DNA of 39,781 nucleotides from Cyanobacteria bacterium QS_4_48_99. Its GTDB lineage: Bacteria > Cyanobacteriota > Cyanobacteriia > Cyanobacteriales > Rubidibacteraceae. The translations under genes and the position numbers were made by a program. Numbering within the stretch: the stretch's first letter is position 1; each line of letters opens with the position of its first letter. The DNA lies in assembly GCA_003021505.1 (NCBI GenBank), contig PXPT01000172.1, positions 1-39,781 on the forward strand, read 5' to 3'. Shown piece by piece: positions 30,786-39,781 of this stretch. The notes beneath the pieces are model-generated. The model was not told the origin of the DNA. It did no database searches and worked only from the letters and a program-made list of their open reading frames with translations.

Positions 30786-32810
30786 TTAGACTGATTTTTT
30801 GCTTAATTTGAGTACGGCTCGCTTCACACCTGAGCGCAAGGGCTTAGAGCGTAGTGAACTCTTCAGGGCAGTCTGGATGGCTGGGGAACTCCGTGCCAAT
30901 GAGCCTTCTACCCAGCAAGCTCGATTGTGACGGGGGATTTTTGCTCTGATGAGAGACTGAGGAACGTGCCGCCAGTCATAGGAGTTGGCAAGGCGCAACC
31001 AACCACCATCCTCACCGTGACCATCTTCCCAAGGGAAATCTCCCCAAGCCTTTGCCTCCCAATAAGAAGGATTTAACCAGAAGGATTTCAGCACTTGGGC
31101 GGAAGCTTCGCGCACATCTGCCCAGGGATTCACTAAACTCTCATCGAGCAGCAAATTTTCTGTAAAAGCGTAAACTGTCTGCCTGACGAGGGGAAGCCCC
31201 CATTCGATTACCCTTTGGTTGCATTCCTCGCTAAAAACTGGTTGAACTTGCTCGCCTTCGTCGGTGAAGCTAACGACTGTACCGTGATCTCCGGTACAGA
31301 ACATTTCCACAGGAACGATCCCCCACTGAGGCAAAAACCCTTTCAAGCCTGTACTGAAGCGCTCATCAAAGAAGTAGCCTTCCTTGGTGCCTTGATGATG
31401 CTGGGAACCATTCCTCAAGCCATAATATAGACCCACAGGCAGCACTCCTGCCTCTTGGGAAGTATTTAAGAGTGTGGCGAGCGAGTCTAAGGTACTACCA
31501 AGCCAACTCAAATCGACCATTCCTTTGGGGGTTGAGTCTAGCAGTCCTTCTTGCTCTAAATACTTCATCAAGACTTGTCGCTTTTGGGCTGCTTTGTGAA
31601 AAATGAGTTCGCGGACTTGAGGTTCTTCGAGCAGTGGGTGTAGTGTCTGTAATTCCTCACAAGTGAGATTGCGAGACCAGTCTTTTTCTGGGAATCCCAA
31701 AGTAACCAAGCGATCGCGAATTTCTTCGGGACAAATGCCCACCCGAGCCAATAAGTCTTCAACCGAGAGAAAGTCTGTGCGCTCCCAAATCCAGTTAGGT
31801 CGATTCAACATCCGGGATGCCTGCTGCTCGTCATTACCCATTACGGCGGGCAGATACCATGAAACTCTGCTGGCGTGGAGATAGCGAAGCTCGCAATCAA
31901 TGTTTAACTTGTCAACTAATCGGCGGGCGATTTCGAGCAAAATCTGACCATCTCTTGCGACGAAATAAAGTCGCTTCAAGCCCAACTGATTAGCCCGCTG
32001 GAGTGTCCAGAGGACATAGCCGACTAGCGTTGGTGCCACTACCCCAGCAGCGACATCGCGCAGTGCGTCTTCTTGACGAGAGGATGCAGGAGTGCTTAAG
32101 CGCGCTAATCGGGAAGCACCAGCCATCGCCCCAGACAATCCTTCTGTTGCCCAGTCATAGGAGGAGAGCGTTTGTTCATACCGATTGGGGTTGCCTGGCT
32201 GGAAATGCTCAATTTGAAGTCCTACTTGTTTGGCAGCGCGAACATCAGAACGCAAATTGTCGCCCCAGTGAGTTACCTGAGCGGGTGAAACTCCTTCACG
32301 GCGAAGCAACTCTCGGTAAAGTTCCCCTGTGCGTCTCGATTTGTTTTCCTCACAAGAGACATACAAAGCATCACCCTCTACCCAAAATTCGTGGCGAGTT
32401 AACTGCTCTAGGATAAACTCCGCAGGCAAATACATATTGGAGGTAAACACCACGCGCTTGCCTTGCTTGCGTTCCGTTTGCACACGTTCCTTTGCCCCCG
32501 GTACAGAGCGAAGAAGTTCCGCCTCCAAAGCACATTCGAGATTGATTAATTTATCGCGTTGTTGCTCGCTTAGTCGCAGTGCTGTTGCTAGTTCTGTGTA
32601 AATTTGACGCAGAGAATAGTTTGCGCCGACATTGATGTGGGCACGGTACTCAGCTTGGCTGCGGGCACGAGCAAAGGCTTCCGGCGTGTACTCAATGAGG
32701 GACTTACTCGAGAGTCGCTTGCCGAGTAGGAGAAAGACTACCTCTTGTGAACCCACGGCTCGCGTTAAAACTGTGTCAAAGACATCGAATGAGGAGACTT
32801 GCATTTTCAT
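30786..32810 (-). CDS. HAD-superfamily protein of polysaccharide clusters (COG5610-like)
   Basis: 674 aa. The N-terminal third is a HAD domain with SFDVFDTVLTR (7-17; Asp9 nucleophile, Asp12), VVFTSNMYLP, and the distal THWGDNLRSDVRAAKQVG. The rest (LKRLYFVARDGQILLEIARR, SRVSWYLPAV, GMVDLSWLGSTLDSLATLL, GYFFDERFSTGLKGFLPQWG) forms a second domain seen with it in capsule and O-antigen clusters. Natural substrate is unknown to me; many cluster annotations simply say 'HAD hydrolase'. Preceded by GAGG at a suitable distance. It sits 33 bp after the GT4 gene and 26 bp before the acyltransferase, so part of one operon. Confidence 0.82.
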   Translation of the reverse strand: MKMQVSSFDVFDTVLTRAVGSQEVVFLLLGKRLSSKSLIEYTPEAFARARSQAEYRAHINVGANYSLRQIYTELATALRLSEQQRDKLINLECALEAELLRSVPGAKERVQTERKQGKRVVFTSNMYLPAEFILEQLTRHEFWVEGDALYVSCEENKSRRTGELYRELLRREGVSPAQVTHWGDNLRSDVRAAKQVGLQIEHFQPGNPNRYEQTLSSYDWATEGLSGAMAGASRLARLSTPASSRQEDALRDVAAGVVAPTLVGYVLWTLQRANQLGLKRLYFVARDGQILLEIARRLVDKLNIDCELRYLHASRVSWYLPAVMGNDEQQASRMLNRPNWIWERTDFLSVEDLLARVGICPEEIRDRLVTLGFPEKDWSRNLTCEELQTLHPLLEEPQVRELIFHKAAQKRQVLMKYLEQEGLLDSTPKGMVDLSWLGSTLDSLATLLNTSQEAGVLPVGLYYGLRNGSQHHQGTKEGYFFDERFSTGLKGFLPQWGIVPVEMFCTGDHGTVVSFTDEGEQVQPVFSEECNQRVIEWGLPLVRQTVYAFTENLLLDESLVNPWADVREASAQVLKSFWLNPSYWEAKAWGDFPWEDGHGEDGGWLRLANSYDWRHVPQSLIRAKIPRHNRACWVEGSLARSSPAIQTALKSSLRSKPLRSGVKRAVLKLSKKSV

Positions 32811-32843
32811 TACCTCGCTGAAAATTATTTGATTTATATAAAT

Positions 32844-34139
32844 TTATCGGCTGAGGGCAAGTTTTTTGGTATGAAAATAACCATTTTGGCTCTCTAAGAT
32901 CTCATTAAAAAGAGATTTATATTTTCGTGCGTATTGCTCTAGCGTAAATTCTCGTTCAGCTTTTTCACGAGCAGAGTAAGATAGTTTTTGGAGGCGATCG
33001 CGATCTTTTAGTATCCAGGCAATCCCTTGAGCCAAATCTTCAATGGAGTAAGGTTGAGCTAGATAGCCATTTTGCTGGTGTTCAATTACATCCGGCATCC
33101 CACCAACTTTAAATGCGACGCAAGGGGTTCCACAGGCGATCGCTTCTAAGACAGTATTGGGCAAATTATCCTGCATCGAGGGTGCAACAAAAACATCCGC
33201 TGCCGAATAAGCAAGTGCTAGGGATTGGGTGTCGTTTAGTTTGCCTAAATAATGAGATTTAAATCCCAAATCTAGTTGCTCACTTGGCTGAGAAAAACCA
33301 AAAGTAATCACTTCTGTATTGTCTTGGCATCCCGACTTACTCAGGTTTTGCAGGGCTGGCTGAAGGAGATGAAATCCTTTTCTGTGACTATTCCCCCATG
33401 CCCCAAACAGAATCAGTTGTTTATATTGCGGTAAATTAAGTAGTTTTCGCGCTATCTGTTGCTCTGTAGGCTGATACTTCTTAGTATCAACAGCAGTGGG
33501 AATGACTTCCACTCGTCTATCTTTGAAAAAAGAGCTAGAACTGGCACATTTAGCTAACCAGGAGCTAGGAGTGACAACAGTTAAATTAAGGTTTTTCCAT
33601 GCCTTAGCTTTGCGCTGCCACACCCAACGCGATAGATCACAATCTTGAGTGCTTCCCAGTTGAGGACAAGCACCGCAGGAATCGGTGTAGCGATCGCAAT
33701 GTTGGCTATAGTGACATCCTCCTGTGAATGCCCACATATCCGAGAGAGTCCAAACCAGGGGCTTATTTAACTTCGGAATACTCTCTATTTGTAGGAAGCT
33801 AGCACAAGTCCAACGCAGGTTAATAATATCTGGATTGAGTTGCGCCACCTTTGACGGAATCGGGTAGGCGGGAAACCACTGGAGACTAAAAGAGCTACTG
33901 CGATCGCGGTTAGGATAAAATTTCAGTGGTAAGCTATCTAGGCGTTGCTCTGACTTCAGCTTACTCAGTTTTTTTACTAGCTTATGCTTGGGGACGGTAA
34001 TGACAGCTTCATCATCGCCAAACTTCGTTTGCACCAATATCTGAGAATCCATACCGAGGTTTTGTAAACTCTGGTGCAGTCGATAAGCAGAACCACCAGC
34101 CCCGCCTTCAAGGGAAGTGCTTATTAGTAAAACTTTCAT
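32844..34139 (-). CDS. Family 4 glycosyltransferase
   Basis: 431-aa GT-B enzyme. MKVLLISTSLEGGAGGSAYR begins the first Rossmann fold. A cysteine-bearing loop (CGACPQLGSTQDC) is typical of one GT4 subgroup. The donor-binding domain has LILFGAWGNSHRKGFHLLQP, DVFVAPSMQDNLPNTVLEAI and CGTPCVAFKVGGMPDVI. The gene starts 11 bp after the next GT4 gene, implying co-transcription. Linkage specificity cannot be read from sequence. Confidence 0.9.
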   Translation of the reverse strand: MKVLLISTSLEGGAGGSAYRLHQSLQNLGMDSQILVQTKFGDDEAVITVPKHKLVKKLSKLKSEQRLDSLPLKFYPNRDRSSSFSLQWFPAYPIPSKVAQLNPDIINLRWTCASFLQIESIPKLNKPLVWTLSDMWAFTGGCHYSQHCDRYTDSCGACPQLGSTQDCDLSRWVWQRKAKAWKNLNLTVVTPSSWLAKCASSSSFFKDRRVEVIPTAVDTKKYQPTEQQIARKLLNLPQYKQLILFGAWGNSHRKGFHLLQPALQNLSKSGCQDNTEVITFGFSQPSEQLDLGFKSHYLGKLNDTQSLALAYSAADVFVAPSMQDNLPNTVLEAIACGTPCVAFKVGGMPDVIEHQQNGYLAQPYSIEDLAQGIAWILKDRDRLQKLSYSAREKAEREFTLEQYARKYKSLFNEILESQNGYFHTKKLALSR

Positions 34140-34150
34140 AAATTTCTAAA

Positions 34151-35452
34151 TTAATTAACATGGGCATTTGGCATTGCTAAAACTGAGGAGCGATCGCAGA
34201 TTCTCTCGTACTGGTAATATAAATCGTTTGCAACCCGATCAAAGGAAAAATTTTCGAGCGATCGCTGTCGCCCCGCTTCTCCCATCGATTTCCTTAAATC
34301 CTCATTCTGGAGTAAGCGTAGAATTGCATCAGCTAATGCAGAAGCATCACCTCGCTCCACCAACAGTCCAGTTTTGCCCTCTTCAACAATTTCTGGGAAA
34401 GCACCACTTTGTGTTGCAATAACGGGAACTCCGGTAGCCATAGCCTCAATAAGCGGAACTCCGAAGGGCTCATTCCACACGGATGGAAAAACAAAAATAT
34501 CCGTATTCTGGTAATAGTTAACCAATTGCGAGTGTGGAACCGAACCTGTAAAGGATACTTGGTTGGCTACGCTAGAATGCTCCTGCATATGCGATAGGTG
34601 GTTGAGCCAATCATCACGATAAAACGAAGCCAAATCTAAAACCTTGGGATCGTTACTTAACCCCACCACAAATTCATAGTTTACTGCTGCTTTTGAACCG
34701 ACAAGTTCGAGCTGCGTCTCTGGATATTGCTCAACTACTTTTTGAAATGCTTCTAAGAGGACATGTACTCCCTTTTCCGGTGAAACTCTGCCGACAAACA
34801 GTATTTTTTTGGCACTGTTTTCCTTCGCGCTGTGCTTATTGTTACCAATAAATCGGTGGATATCTACGCCATTGTGAACAGTTTTGCATAGACTAGCAAA
34901 TTGTGGAAAACGTCCGCTAATTTCTTTAGTAATATAGTCGCTACAACTAAGAACCAAATTAACTTGGCAAAGCCGCCGCTCGGTCATGGCGTAATCTAGT
35001 TGTGTCAACCACTCGCACCGCATATTCAGAACGATTTTGATGTTAGGATTGAAGGCTCGAATTATGGGGACAAACTGAGAAAAGTTGAGAACGTGTACAA
35101 GATCACATTGCTGATTTCTCAAGTCAATCGCTATTTGTAAAATATATCCCAAATAATAAAAACTAGAAGAAAAAAGAGGACGTTTACTGTTAGAGCGTTT
35201 GGGAAAATGCTCAAAACTTTTCAGAATTTTAATTAATCCTCGATCAAGGATGAGCGGCACCTGCTTATAACAGACCTCTTGTCGATATTCTATTTCTTTT
35301 TGAAAAGGATTTTTTTGAAAAGATTTTGTATAGACAACAACTTCGCAAGACTGAGATAGTTTTTGTGCGATTTTTGAAACCCAAATTCCTAAAGAGTTTT
35401 TCTGGGGCAATAGCACTTCATCAAAGGGTTGAGTAACAAAAGCTACTTTCAT
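34151..35452 (-). CDS. Family 4 glycosyltransferase
   Basis: 433-aa GT-B enzyme. N-terminal fold MKVAFVTQPFDEVLLPQKNS. The donor domain has KKILFVGRVSPEKGVHVLLE and the EX7E motif in EPFGVPLIEAMATGVPVIAT (first Glu of EPFGVPLIE to second Glu). No membrane segment; expected at the cytoplasmic face, adding a sugar to a lipid-linked intermediate. First gene after the hairpin that follows the rfbF-epimerase-methyltransferase group, so it may begin a new transcript, with a promoter in 35453-35635. Confidence 0.92.
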   Translation of the reverse strand: MKVAFVTQPFDEVLLPQKNSLGIWVSKIAQKLSQSCEVVVYTKSFQKNPFQKEIEYRQEVCYKQVPLILDRGLIKILKSFEHFPKRSNSKRPLFSSSFYYLGYILQIAIDLRNQQCDLVHVLNFSQFVPIIRAFNPNIKIVLNMRCEWLTQLDYAMTERRLCQVNLVLSCSDYITKEISGRFPQFASLCKTVHNGVDIHRFIGNNKHSAKENSAKKILFVGRVSPEKGVHVLLEAFQKVVEQYPETQLELVGSKAAVNYEFVVGLSNDPKVLDLASFYRDDWLNHLSHMQEHSSVANQVSFTGSVPHSQLVNYYQNTDIFVFPSVWNEPFGVPLIEAMATGVPVIATQSGAFPEIVEEGKTGLLVERGDASALADAILRLLQNEDLRKSMGEAGRQRSLENFSFDRVANDLYYQYERICDRSSVLAMPNAHVN

Positions 35453-35552
35453 TTTGGAAATCCTTTTATTGCTTACTGAGCGGTTCCGAGAGTAAAATAG
35501 AGTGCTTCACTACCCAGAACTGGCCAGAACTGGTATCAGTCCTTTACTAAAA

Positions 35553-35596
35553 GTAGATGGGGGTGAAAACAATCTGAAGTTATTACACCCATCTAC
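35553..35596 (-). terminator. Hairpin after the rfbF-epimerase-methyltransferase group
   Basis: On the minus strand GTAGATGGGTG pairs with CACCCCCATCTAC (one extra base) across a 20-base loop, followed by TTTTAG. It lies 40 bases past the methyltransferase stop and 100 bases before the GT4 gene. A direct CCAGAACTGG repeat sits between 35516 and 35535. Confidence 0.5.
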
Positions 35597-35635
35597 CTAC
35601 GTGAAAGTCACCCTCACCCAACCCGACTAAAAACT

Positions 35636-36865
35636 CTACACTATGGTAGGTTCCGGGATGGGGATAATAAACTTGCCTCCCTGCTGCCGATAAGCTTCCT
35701 GCTGCTGCAAAATTTCATCAGCAAAGTTCCAAGCTAGGAGCAAAACGTAATCTGGTTGATCTTCCAGTAGCTTTGACGGTGGAAAGATGGGTAAATGATT
35801 GCCGCCCATGTAACGACCATGTTTAAATTGGTTGAGGTCAACCACATAATCAACTAGTGTTTGGTCAATCCCCACATAGTTGAGCATTGTTGTTGCTTTA
35901 GCCGCTGCCCCATACGCTGCAATCGTCTTTCCTTGTTGTTTGAGATCCCAGAGAATCTGTAACAGAGAACGCTTGATTTCCAAGACGCGATCTGCAAAAT
36001 CACGGTAGTAATCAGCGCTATCAACGCCTCGCTCGGCTTCTTCTTGGAGTAGCCCTTTAACCGACTCAGTCACTGCTTCATAAGGCTTTACAAATAGGCG
36101 TAAAGAGCCACCATGAATGGAGGTGCGTTGGATATCATTGAGAAACAAAGAATGTCTTCTAAATAACTTGTCCAATGCTGTTACTGAAAAGTAGCAGAGA
36201 TGCTGGTGATAGATGGTGTCAAATTCGCAATCATCAACTAGGTCAACCACGTAAGGCGCTTCCATGACAGCAACACCATCATCTTTCAAGAGAATGCCTA
36301 TGCCTTCGACAAAGCCGTTCAAATCGGGCACGTGAGCCAAAACATTGTTGGCAAGAAAAACATCTGCCTCGCGCCCCTCCGCACGCAACTGCTGTGCCAG
36401 GTCTTTGCCAAAGAACTTGCAAAGTGTGGGAATACCCCCTTGCTGCGCCGCCTCAGCCGGTCCTGGGGCTGGGTCAATGCCCAGCACGGGAACGCCACTT
36501 TCGACAAATTTCTTCAGCATATACCCGTCATTACTGGCAGCTTCCACAACCAAGCTGTCGGCGTGGAGTTGCCTCGACTGAATTAATGCTTGGGCACTCT
36601 CCCCAAAGTGTTGCAAAAGGCTTCTCGAGACAGACGAGAAATAGGGGTAGTCCTGACCAAACAGGATTTCTGGGGGAACCGTTTCTGTAATCTGGGCTAG
36701 TCCACAGTGGGGACAAAAAGCGAGGTCGAGGGGAGCGGTATATTCTGGTGACGCAAGCTGCTCTTTAGTCAGCAGGGCATCAGCCAGGGGCGTGTGACCA
36801 AAAGAGAGAACTAGCTCCACCTCAGGGCTCTCACAAGAGCGGCAAGTTGGCTGTGAGTCATGCAT
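35636..36865 (-). CDS. Sugar C-methyltransferase-like protein (second type)
   Basis: 409 aa, same three-part layout as the gene at 26726 but clearly different in sequence. Zinc site C8-x2-C11 and C51-x2-C54 (CRSC, CPHC). SAM fold with [15 protein letters not shown] and [20 protein letters not shown]. Then [15 protein letters not shown] and a C-terminal domain with [20 protein letters not shown] and [20 protein letters not shown]. Matches C-3 methyltransferases of dTDP/CDP-4-keto-deoxysugars. Starts 14 bp after the epimerase stop, so it is surely in its operon and acts on the CDP-sugar made there. Confidence 0.9.
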   Translation of the reverse strand: MHDSQPTCRSCESPEVELVLSFGHTPLADALLTKEQLASPEYTAPLDLAFCPHCGLAQITETVPPEILFGQDYPYFSSVSRSLLQHFGESAQALIQSRQLHADSLVVEAASNDGYMLKKFVESGVPVLGIDPAPGPAEAAQQGGIPTLCKFFGKDLAQQLRAEGREADVFLANNVLAHVPDLNGFVEGIGILLKDDGVAVMEAPYVVDLVDDCEFDTIYHQHLCYFSVTALDKLFRRHSLFLNDIQRTSIHGGSLRLFVKPYEAVTESVKGLLQEEAERGVDSADYYRDFADRVLEIKRSLLQILWDLKQQGKTIAAYGAAAKATTMLNYVGIDQTLVDYVVDLNQFKHGRYMGGNHLPIFPPSKLLEDQPDYVLLLAWNFADEILQQQEAYRQQGGKFIIPIPEPTIV

Positions 36866-36879
36866 TTGCGGGGTTCCGA

Positions 36880-37932
36880 TTAGCTTATCTCACTAAGTGC
36901 TGGTGCTTCGGTTCTCCAGCGCAGGGTTTCGTCCAAACGCCCAGTTTCTAATAACTGTTGGATGTGGGCGATGCGCTTGTATCTCGCTCCTTCAAAGTCT
37001 TCGAGGGTTAATCCCACTTTTTGATAAGCGGCATAGAGTTGTTGTGCCCCCCGCTGGGCATCCCATTGGGGTTGGAATTCGGGAAGAGTCTGCATGATTT
37101 TGCTACAGTCAACCCGATAGCAGCGCTTATCTGGTGTACCATCGGAGGCATATTCAACCTGGCAGCCTGGAACCGTCTGTTGGACAATCTCGGCTAATTC
37201 CCGGATGCGATAGTTGTCTTCGTTGCGTCCCACATTGAACGCCTGATTGTGGACAGCCTCGCGCGGCGCATGCAACGCAGCAATAAAGGCACGGGAAATA
37301 TCTTCGATATGCACAATCGGTCGCCAGGGAGTGCCGTCACTTTTGATGTATACTCGAGCTGTGGTGAAAGCCCAAGCGACCAGGTTGTTCAGTACCAGGT
37401 CGAAGCGCAGGCGGGGAGATACGCCATAGGCAGTGGCGTTGCGTAGATAGGTGGGACTAAACTGGGAGTCAGCCAGCTTTGCCACCTCCTGCTCTACACG
37501 CACTTTGGAAGTGCCATAGGGAGTGACCGGATGGAACTCTGATTCCTCATTCAGCCAGTCACTTCCCCCCGCCCCATAATTACTACAGGAAGACGAGAAT
37601 AGGAAGCGCTTGATTCCCGCCGCTTTTGCTAGCTTGGCGAAGCGGACTGAAGCGAAATGATTGATCTCGTACGTCAGGGTGGGATTGAGGTTGCCCAGGG
37701 GGTCATTGGAGAGTCCTGCCAGATGAATGGCAGCATCGAATCCCTCCAGGTCAGACGCTTCCACGTTACGGATATCCTTTTTCAGTTCCGGGATGGAGTG
37801 AATTCCTTCTCCGAAGGTGCTTCGCTCAAAGAAGTCGCTATCTAGCCCGACTACCTCATGCCCTTGGGCTAGTAGCATAGGCACCATTACCGTTCCGATG
37901 TAACCCTTGTGACCCGTTAATAAGATTCGCAT
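36880..37932 (-). CDS. NAD-dependent sugar epimerase/dehydratase
   Basis: 350-aa extended short-chain dehydrogenase. NAD site GHKGYIG (GxxGxxG, 7-13), DSDF (31-34) after the second strand, and catalytic Y139-x3-K143 (YGTSK) with SSSCSNYG upstream. [18 protein letters not shown] is the usual substrate-loop region. Start at 37932 ([13 protein letters not shown]) rather than 37968, because the fold begins here. It overlaps the end of rfbF by 77 bp. Acts on a nucleotide sugar, presumably CDP-linked from rfbF; whether epimerase, reductase or dehydratase is not decidable by eye. Confidence 0.88.
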   Translation of the reverse strand: MRILLTGHKGYIGTVMVPMLLAQGHEVVGLDSDFFERSTFGEGIHSIPELKKDIRNVEASDLEGFDAAIHLAGLSNDPLGNLNPTLTYEINHFASVRFAKLAKAAGIKRFLFSSSCSNYGAGGSDWLNEESEFHPVTPYGTSKVRVEQEVAKLADSQFSPTYLRNATAYGVSPRLRFDLVLNNLVAWAFTTARVYIKSDGTPWRPIVHIEDISRAFIAALHAPREAVHNQAFNVGRNEDNYRIRELAEIVQQTVPGCQVEYASDGTPDKRCYRVDCSKIMQTLPEFQPQWDAQRGAQQLYAAYQKVGLTLEDFEGARYKRIAHIQQLLETGRLDETLRWRTEAPALSEIS

Positions 37933-38710
37933 TTTGTTGTTTCTCCCAAATTTTCCAAGGTGCATCACCGCTTTGCCAGAGGCTTTCTAGCAAGCGCTTA
38001 TCGCGCATGGTGTCCATGCATTGCCAAAAGGAAGTATGGCGATATGCCATCAACTGACCGTCTTGGGCGAGTCGTTCTAGTGGTGCCTTTTCCCATTGGG
38101 TGTCGTCGCCCTCGATGTAGTCGAACACCCCTGGCTCTAGAACAAAGAAGGCACCATTAATCCAGCCTTCTCCAAGCTGAGGTTTTTCTGAAAATTCTGT
38201 AATCTGGTCACTTTCGAGTTCTAAATGACCAAAACGTGCAGTTGGTCTGACTGCGGTTAAAGTAGCTAATTTGCCGTGGGAGCGATGGAAGGCTAACAAG
38301 TCCTGCAGATTCACATCAGAAACGCCATCCCCCCAGGTCAACATAAAGGTTTCATTTCCCATATAGGGGGCGAGTCGCTTGATGCGTCCGCCGGTGTTGG
38401 TGTGAATTCCGGTATCGATTAGGTCGACTGTCCAATCTGGGCAGTAATCAGTATGTTTTGTTACCAAACCATCCTTCAAGTTCACAGTGAGGTTACTATT
38501 GAGAGAGCAGTAGTCCACCATGTACTTTTTGATCACCTCACTCTTGTATCCGAGGGCGATCGCAAAATCATCGAAACCATAGTGGGAGTAATGCATCATG
38601 ATATGCCAGAGGATGGGTCGTCCACCGATTTCTACCATTGGCTTCGGTTTGGTTTCGGTCTCTTCGGCTAAACGAGTTCCAAGACCACCAGCAAGAATTG
38701 CGACTTTCAT
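37856..38710 (-). CDS. rfbF: Glucose-1-phosphate cytidylyltransferase
   Basis: 284 aa, GT-A-like nucleotidyltransferase: CTP plus glucose 1-phosphate gives CDP-glucose, the entry to CDP-deoxysugars. Signature [18 protein letters not shown] begins at 8. Further hallmarks: [52 protein letters not shown] and [18 protein letters not shown]. About 25 residues longer than usual at the C-terminus ([20 protein letters not shown]), the part overlapping the epimerase gene. GAGGAG precedes the start. First gene of the cluster. CDP-glucose 4,6-dehydratase, its normal partner, is absent from the window. Confidence 0.94.
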   Translation of the reverse strand: MKVAILAGGLGTRLAEETETKPKPMVEIGGRPILWHIMMHYSHYGFDDFAIALGYKSEVIKKYMVDYCSLNSNLTVNLKDGLVTKHTDYCPDWTVDLIDTGIHTNTGGRIKRLAPYMGNETFMLTWGDGVSDVNLQDLLAFHRSHGKLATLTAVRPTARFGHLELESDQITEFSEKPQLGEGWINGAFFVLEPGVFDYIEGDDTQWEKAPLERLAQDGQLMAYRHTSFWQCMDTMRDKRLLESLWQSGDAPWKIWEKQQNANLINGSQGLHRNGNGAYATSPRA

Positions 38711-38844
38711 AGGAAATCTCCTCTAATTTCTTAGTGACTATATGACTACTTTGTTAACTCAATTACCTCGTTTATTAAAACTAAAACTTGGGATGAGATT
38801 GAGCAATTTAGTGAGAGGGAATAATTTCATGAAAAAGTACCAGG

Positions 38845-39333
38845 CTAACTCGACTGCATTTTTTTTTGTCTTTTTTTTGTGACTCGATACTTAATTCTTC
38901 CAGAAATAATCATATTTTTATCTCTGAGAATCCTCCTTACTGAGGAACCACTCAGTTCAATGCCAGTTTTGTGCGCTAGATAGGTAGCTAAACGTTCCCC
39001 TGTCCACTCTTTCTTGTCGTATCCCACCTCAAAAGGCTCTTTATTAATTGCTTCCATCAACAATCGGTTATACTCTTCTGTAGCTTTGCGATAGTTTCCT
39101 TTCTCTCGCCCGTCTTTAAGGCTATCGATATCATTCGGGTCTCCATGCGTACACCAGTAGGCAACAGTTCGGTAAGAACAGCCAATGAAGCTGCTTATTT
39201 GCTGATAAGTCTTTCCATCGTTGCTAAGAAGGAGTATCAAAGCTCGTTCTCTCACACGCGGGCTATTGCTTTCTTGAATAGCTTCTTGCAACTTTTTGAG
39301 TTGCTTCTGGCTCAGGAAGTTTTTAGTAGGCAT
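38845..39333 (-). pseudogene. IS630-type transposase HTH region, truncated
   Basis: 162 aa: MPTKNFLSQKQLKKLQEAIQ, ERALILLLSNDGKTYQQISS (first HTH), FIGCSYRTVAYWCTHGDPND, then TGERLATYLAHKTGIELSGS and SVRRILRDKN (winged helix). This is the N-terminal half of an IS630 transposase. The normal continuation with the DDE catalytic domain (DESGF motif) is missing in all three frames downstream. The end is an A-rich stretch (KKRQKKMQSS) encoded by runs of eight and nine A. A single-ORF HTH regulator is a less likely reading. Confidence 0.6.
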
Positions 39334-39735
39334 ATTTACAAACCAACATTCACCAGATTTTCACCTGAACGAATTAGGAGTAATCCTAGCGCGATAAATC
39401 GGGTTTGTAGGTAATAAAAAAGTAAGGATAAAACTGCGTATTCAAATTGCAAAAGCACTTTTGTTTGCAAGTTAGCGTTTGACTTTCTATGGGTGGAAAA
39501 AAAGCAGCTAGGGATATTTAACTTTGTGTAAATCTGCCGCACAAAAGCCTGGTAGTGATTAGAAAGTGAGATAATTGCTGGGGTTATGGGGGGCGCTTGG
39601 CACTCTAATCTTTATGGGAAGTTACCTAAAGGGGGTGAAGTGAGGATTTGGCGATCGCGGTTTTAGAAAGGCTTCTATTTATTATTAATCCGAAAGTAGA
39701 ATAGATTTCATGCAGGAAGTGTCCATCCGTGAAGC
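39334..39735. other. Gap between two IS630-type genes
   Basis: No credible gene. On the minus strand ATCCTTACTTTTTTATTACC (39395-39414) then CAAACCCGATTTATCGCGC looks like the end of the IS630-type element whose gene starts at 39333. It resembles the 61-bp hairpin at 19691. A HIP1 site lies near 39651. The remaining bases show nothing recognisable. Confidence 0.4.
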
Positions 39736-39781
39736 ATGAAACTTGAAGATGCCCGCAGCCTATCGCCCGGAGCGCAACAGG
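39736..39781 (+). CDS. Start of a second IS630-type transposase, cut by right edge
   Basis: Only 15 codons: MKLEDARSLSPGAQQ. This matches the start I recall for IS630-family transposases with an N-terminal HTH ('MKLEDAR-L-PEAQ'). Too short to prove. Its presence fits a contig edge falling in a repeated element. Confidence 0.45.
   Translation, partial: MKLEDARSLSPGAQQ

Noticed and set aside
38845-38890. A8/A9 runs as a programmed frameshift site joining to a second transposase ORF
   Set aside because: Neither of the other two frames downstream contains a transposase catalytic segment before a stop, so there is nothing to shift into.

Overview
The window is about 39.8 kb of cyanobacterial chromosome. 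Three things show this: photosynthesis-lineage genes (psbI, ycf66, a UPF0182 protein, a DUF3769 LptD-like protein); about 25 copies of the octamer GCGATCGC (HIP1); and abundant short tandem heptamer and octamer repeats (STRRs) and palindromic G-rich repeats, typical of filamentous cyanobacteria. The genus cannot be fixed from sequence alone. No rRNA, tRNA or CRISPR array was recognised.

Layout. 1-2.4 kb is decayed DNA: a broken IS630-type transposase running off the left edge, with a 52-bp hairpin inserted in it; a frameshifted glycosidase C-terminus; and a frameshifted methyltransferase cut off by a dead IS630-like element with clear inverted ends. 2.4-13.1 kb is mostly core: a DUF2267 protein, an orphan sensor kinase, a small cyanobacterial protein, prfC (with a 98-bp MITE-like element upstream), ileS, ycf66 and gnd. 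13.1-14.2 kb holds nuclease and other gene remnants. 14.2-19.2 kb has a Uma2-family protein, a 923-aa UPF0182 membrane protein and a divergent 510-aa cyanobacterial protein. 19.2-22.4 kb is accessory: an integrase fragment, repeat hairpins, and a convergent pair made of a small acidic protein and a 366-aa protein with a zincin-like EEIGH motif. 22.4-25.3 kb has the DUF3769 outer-membrane protein and psbI with its own terminator. The 3' end of a group II intron lies just upstream of psbI.

25.6-38.7 kb is a surface-polysaccharide cluster, all on the minus strand. Transcription begins with rfbF (glucose-1-phosphate cytidylyltransferase), an NAD-dependent epimerase/dehydratase and a C-methyltransferase, which look like one operon making a methylated CDP-sugar. 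A hairpin follows, then two GT4 glycosyltransferases, a HAD-type COG5610-like protein and a hexapeptide acyltransferase. Next come a frameshifted glycosyltransferase-like pseudogene, a membrane-anchored nucleoside hydrolase, a second C-methyltransferase and a GT2 glycosyltransferase. Together they would build, decorate and polymerise a capsule, O-antigen or EPS repeat unit. No CDP-glucose 4,6-dehydratase, polymerase or flippase is in the window.

The right end (38.8-39.8 kb) is again IS630-type: a truncated HTH protein and the first codons of another transposase. Both edges therefore fall in insertion-sequence DNA. Many pseudogene lesions are one-base changes in homopolymers, so some could be sequencing errors; in-frame stops and truncations elsewhere show real decay as well.
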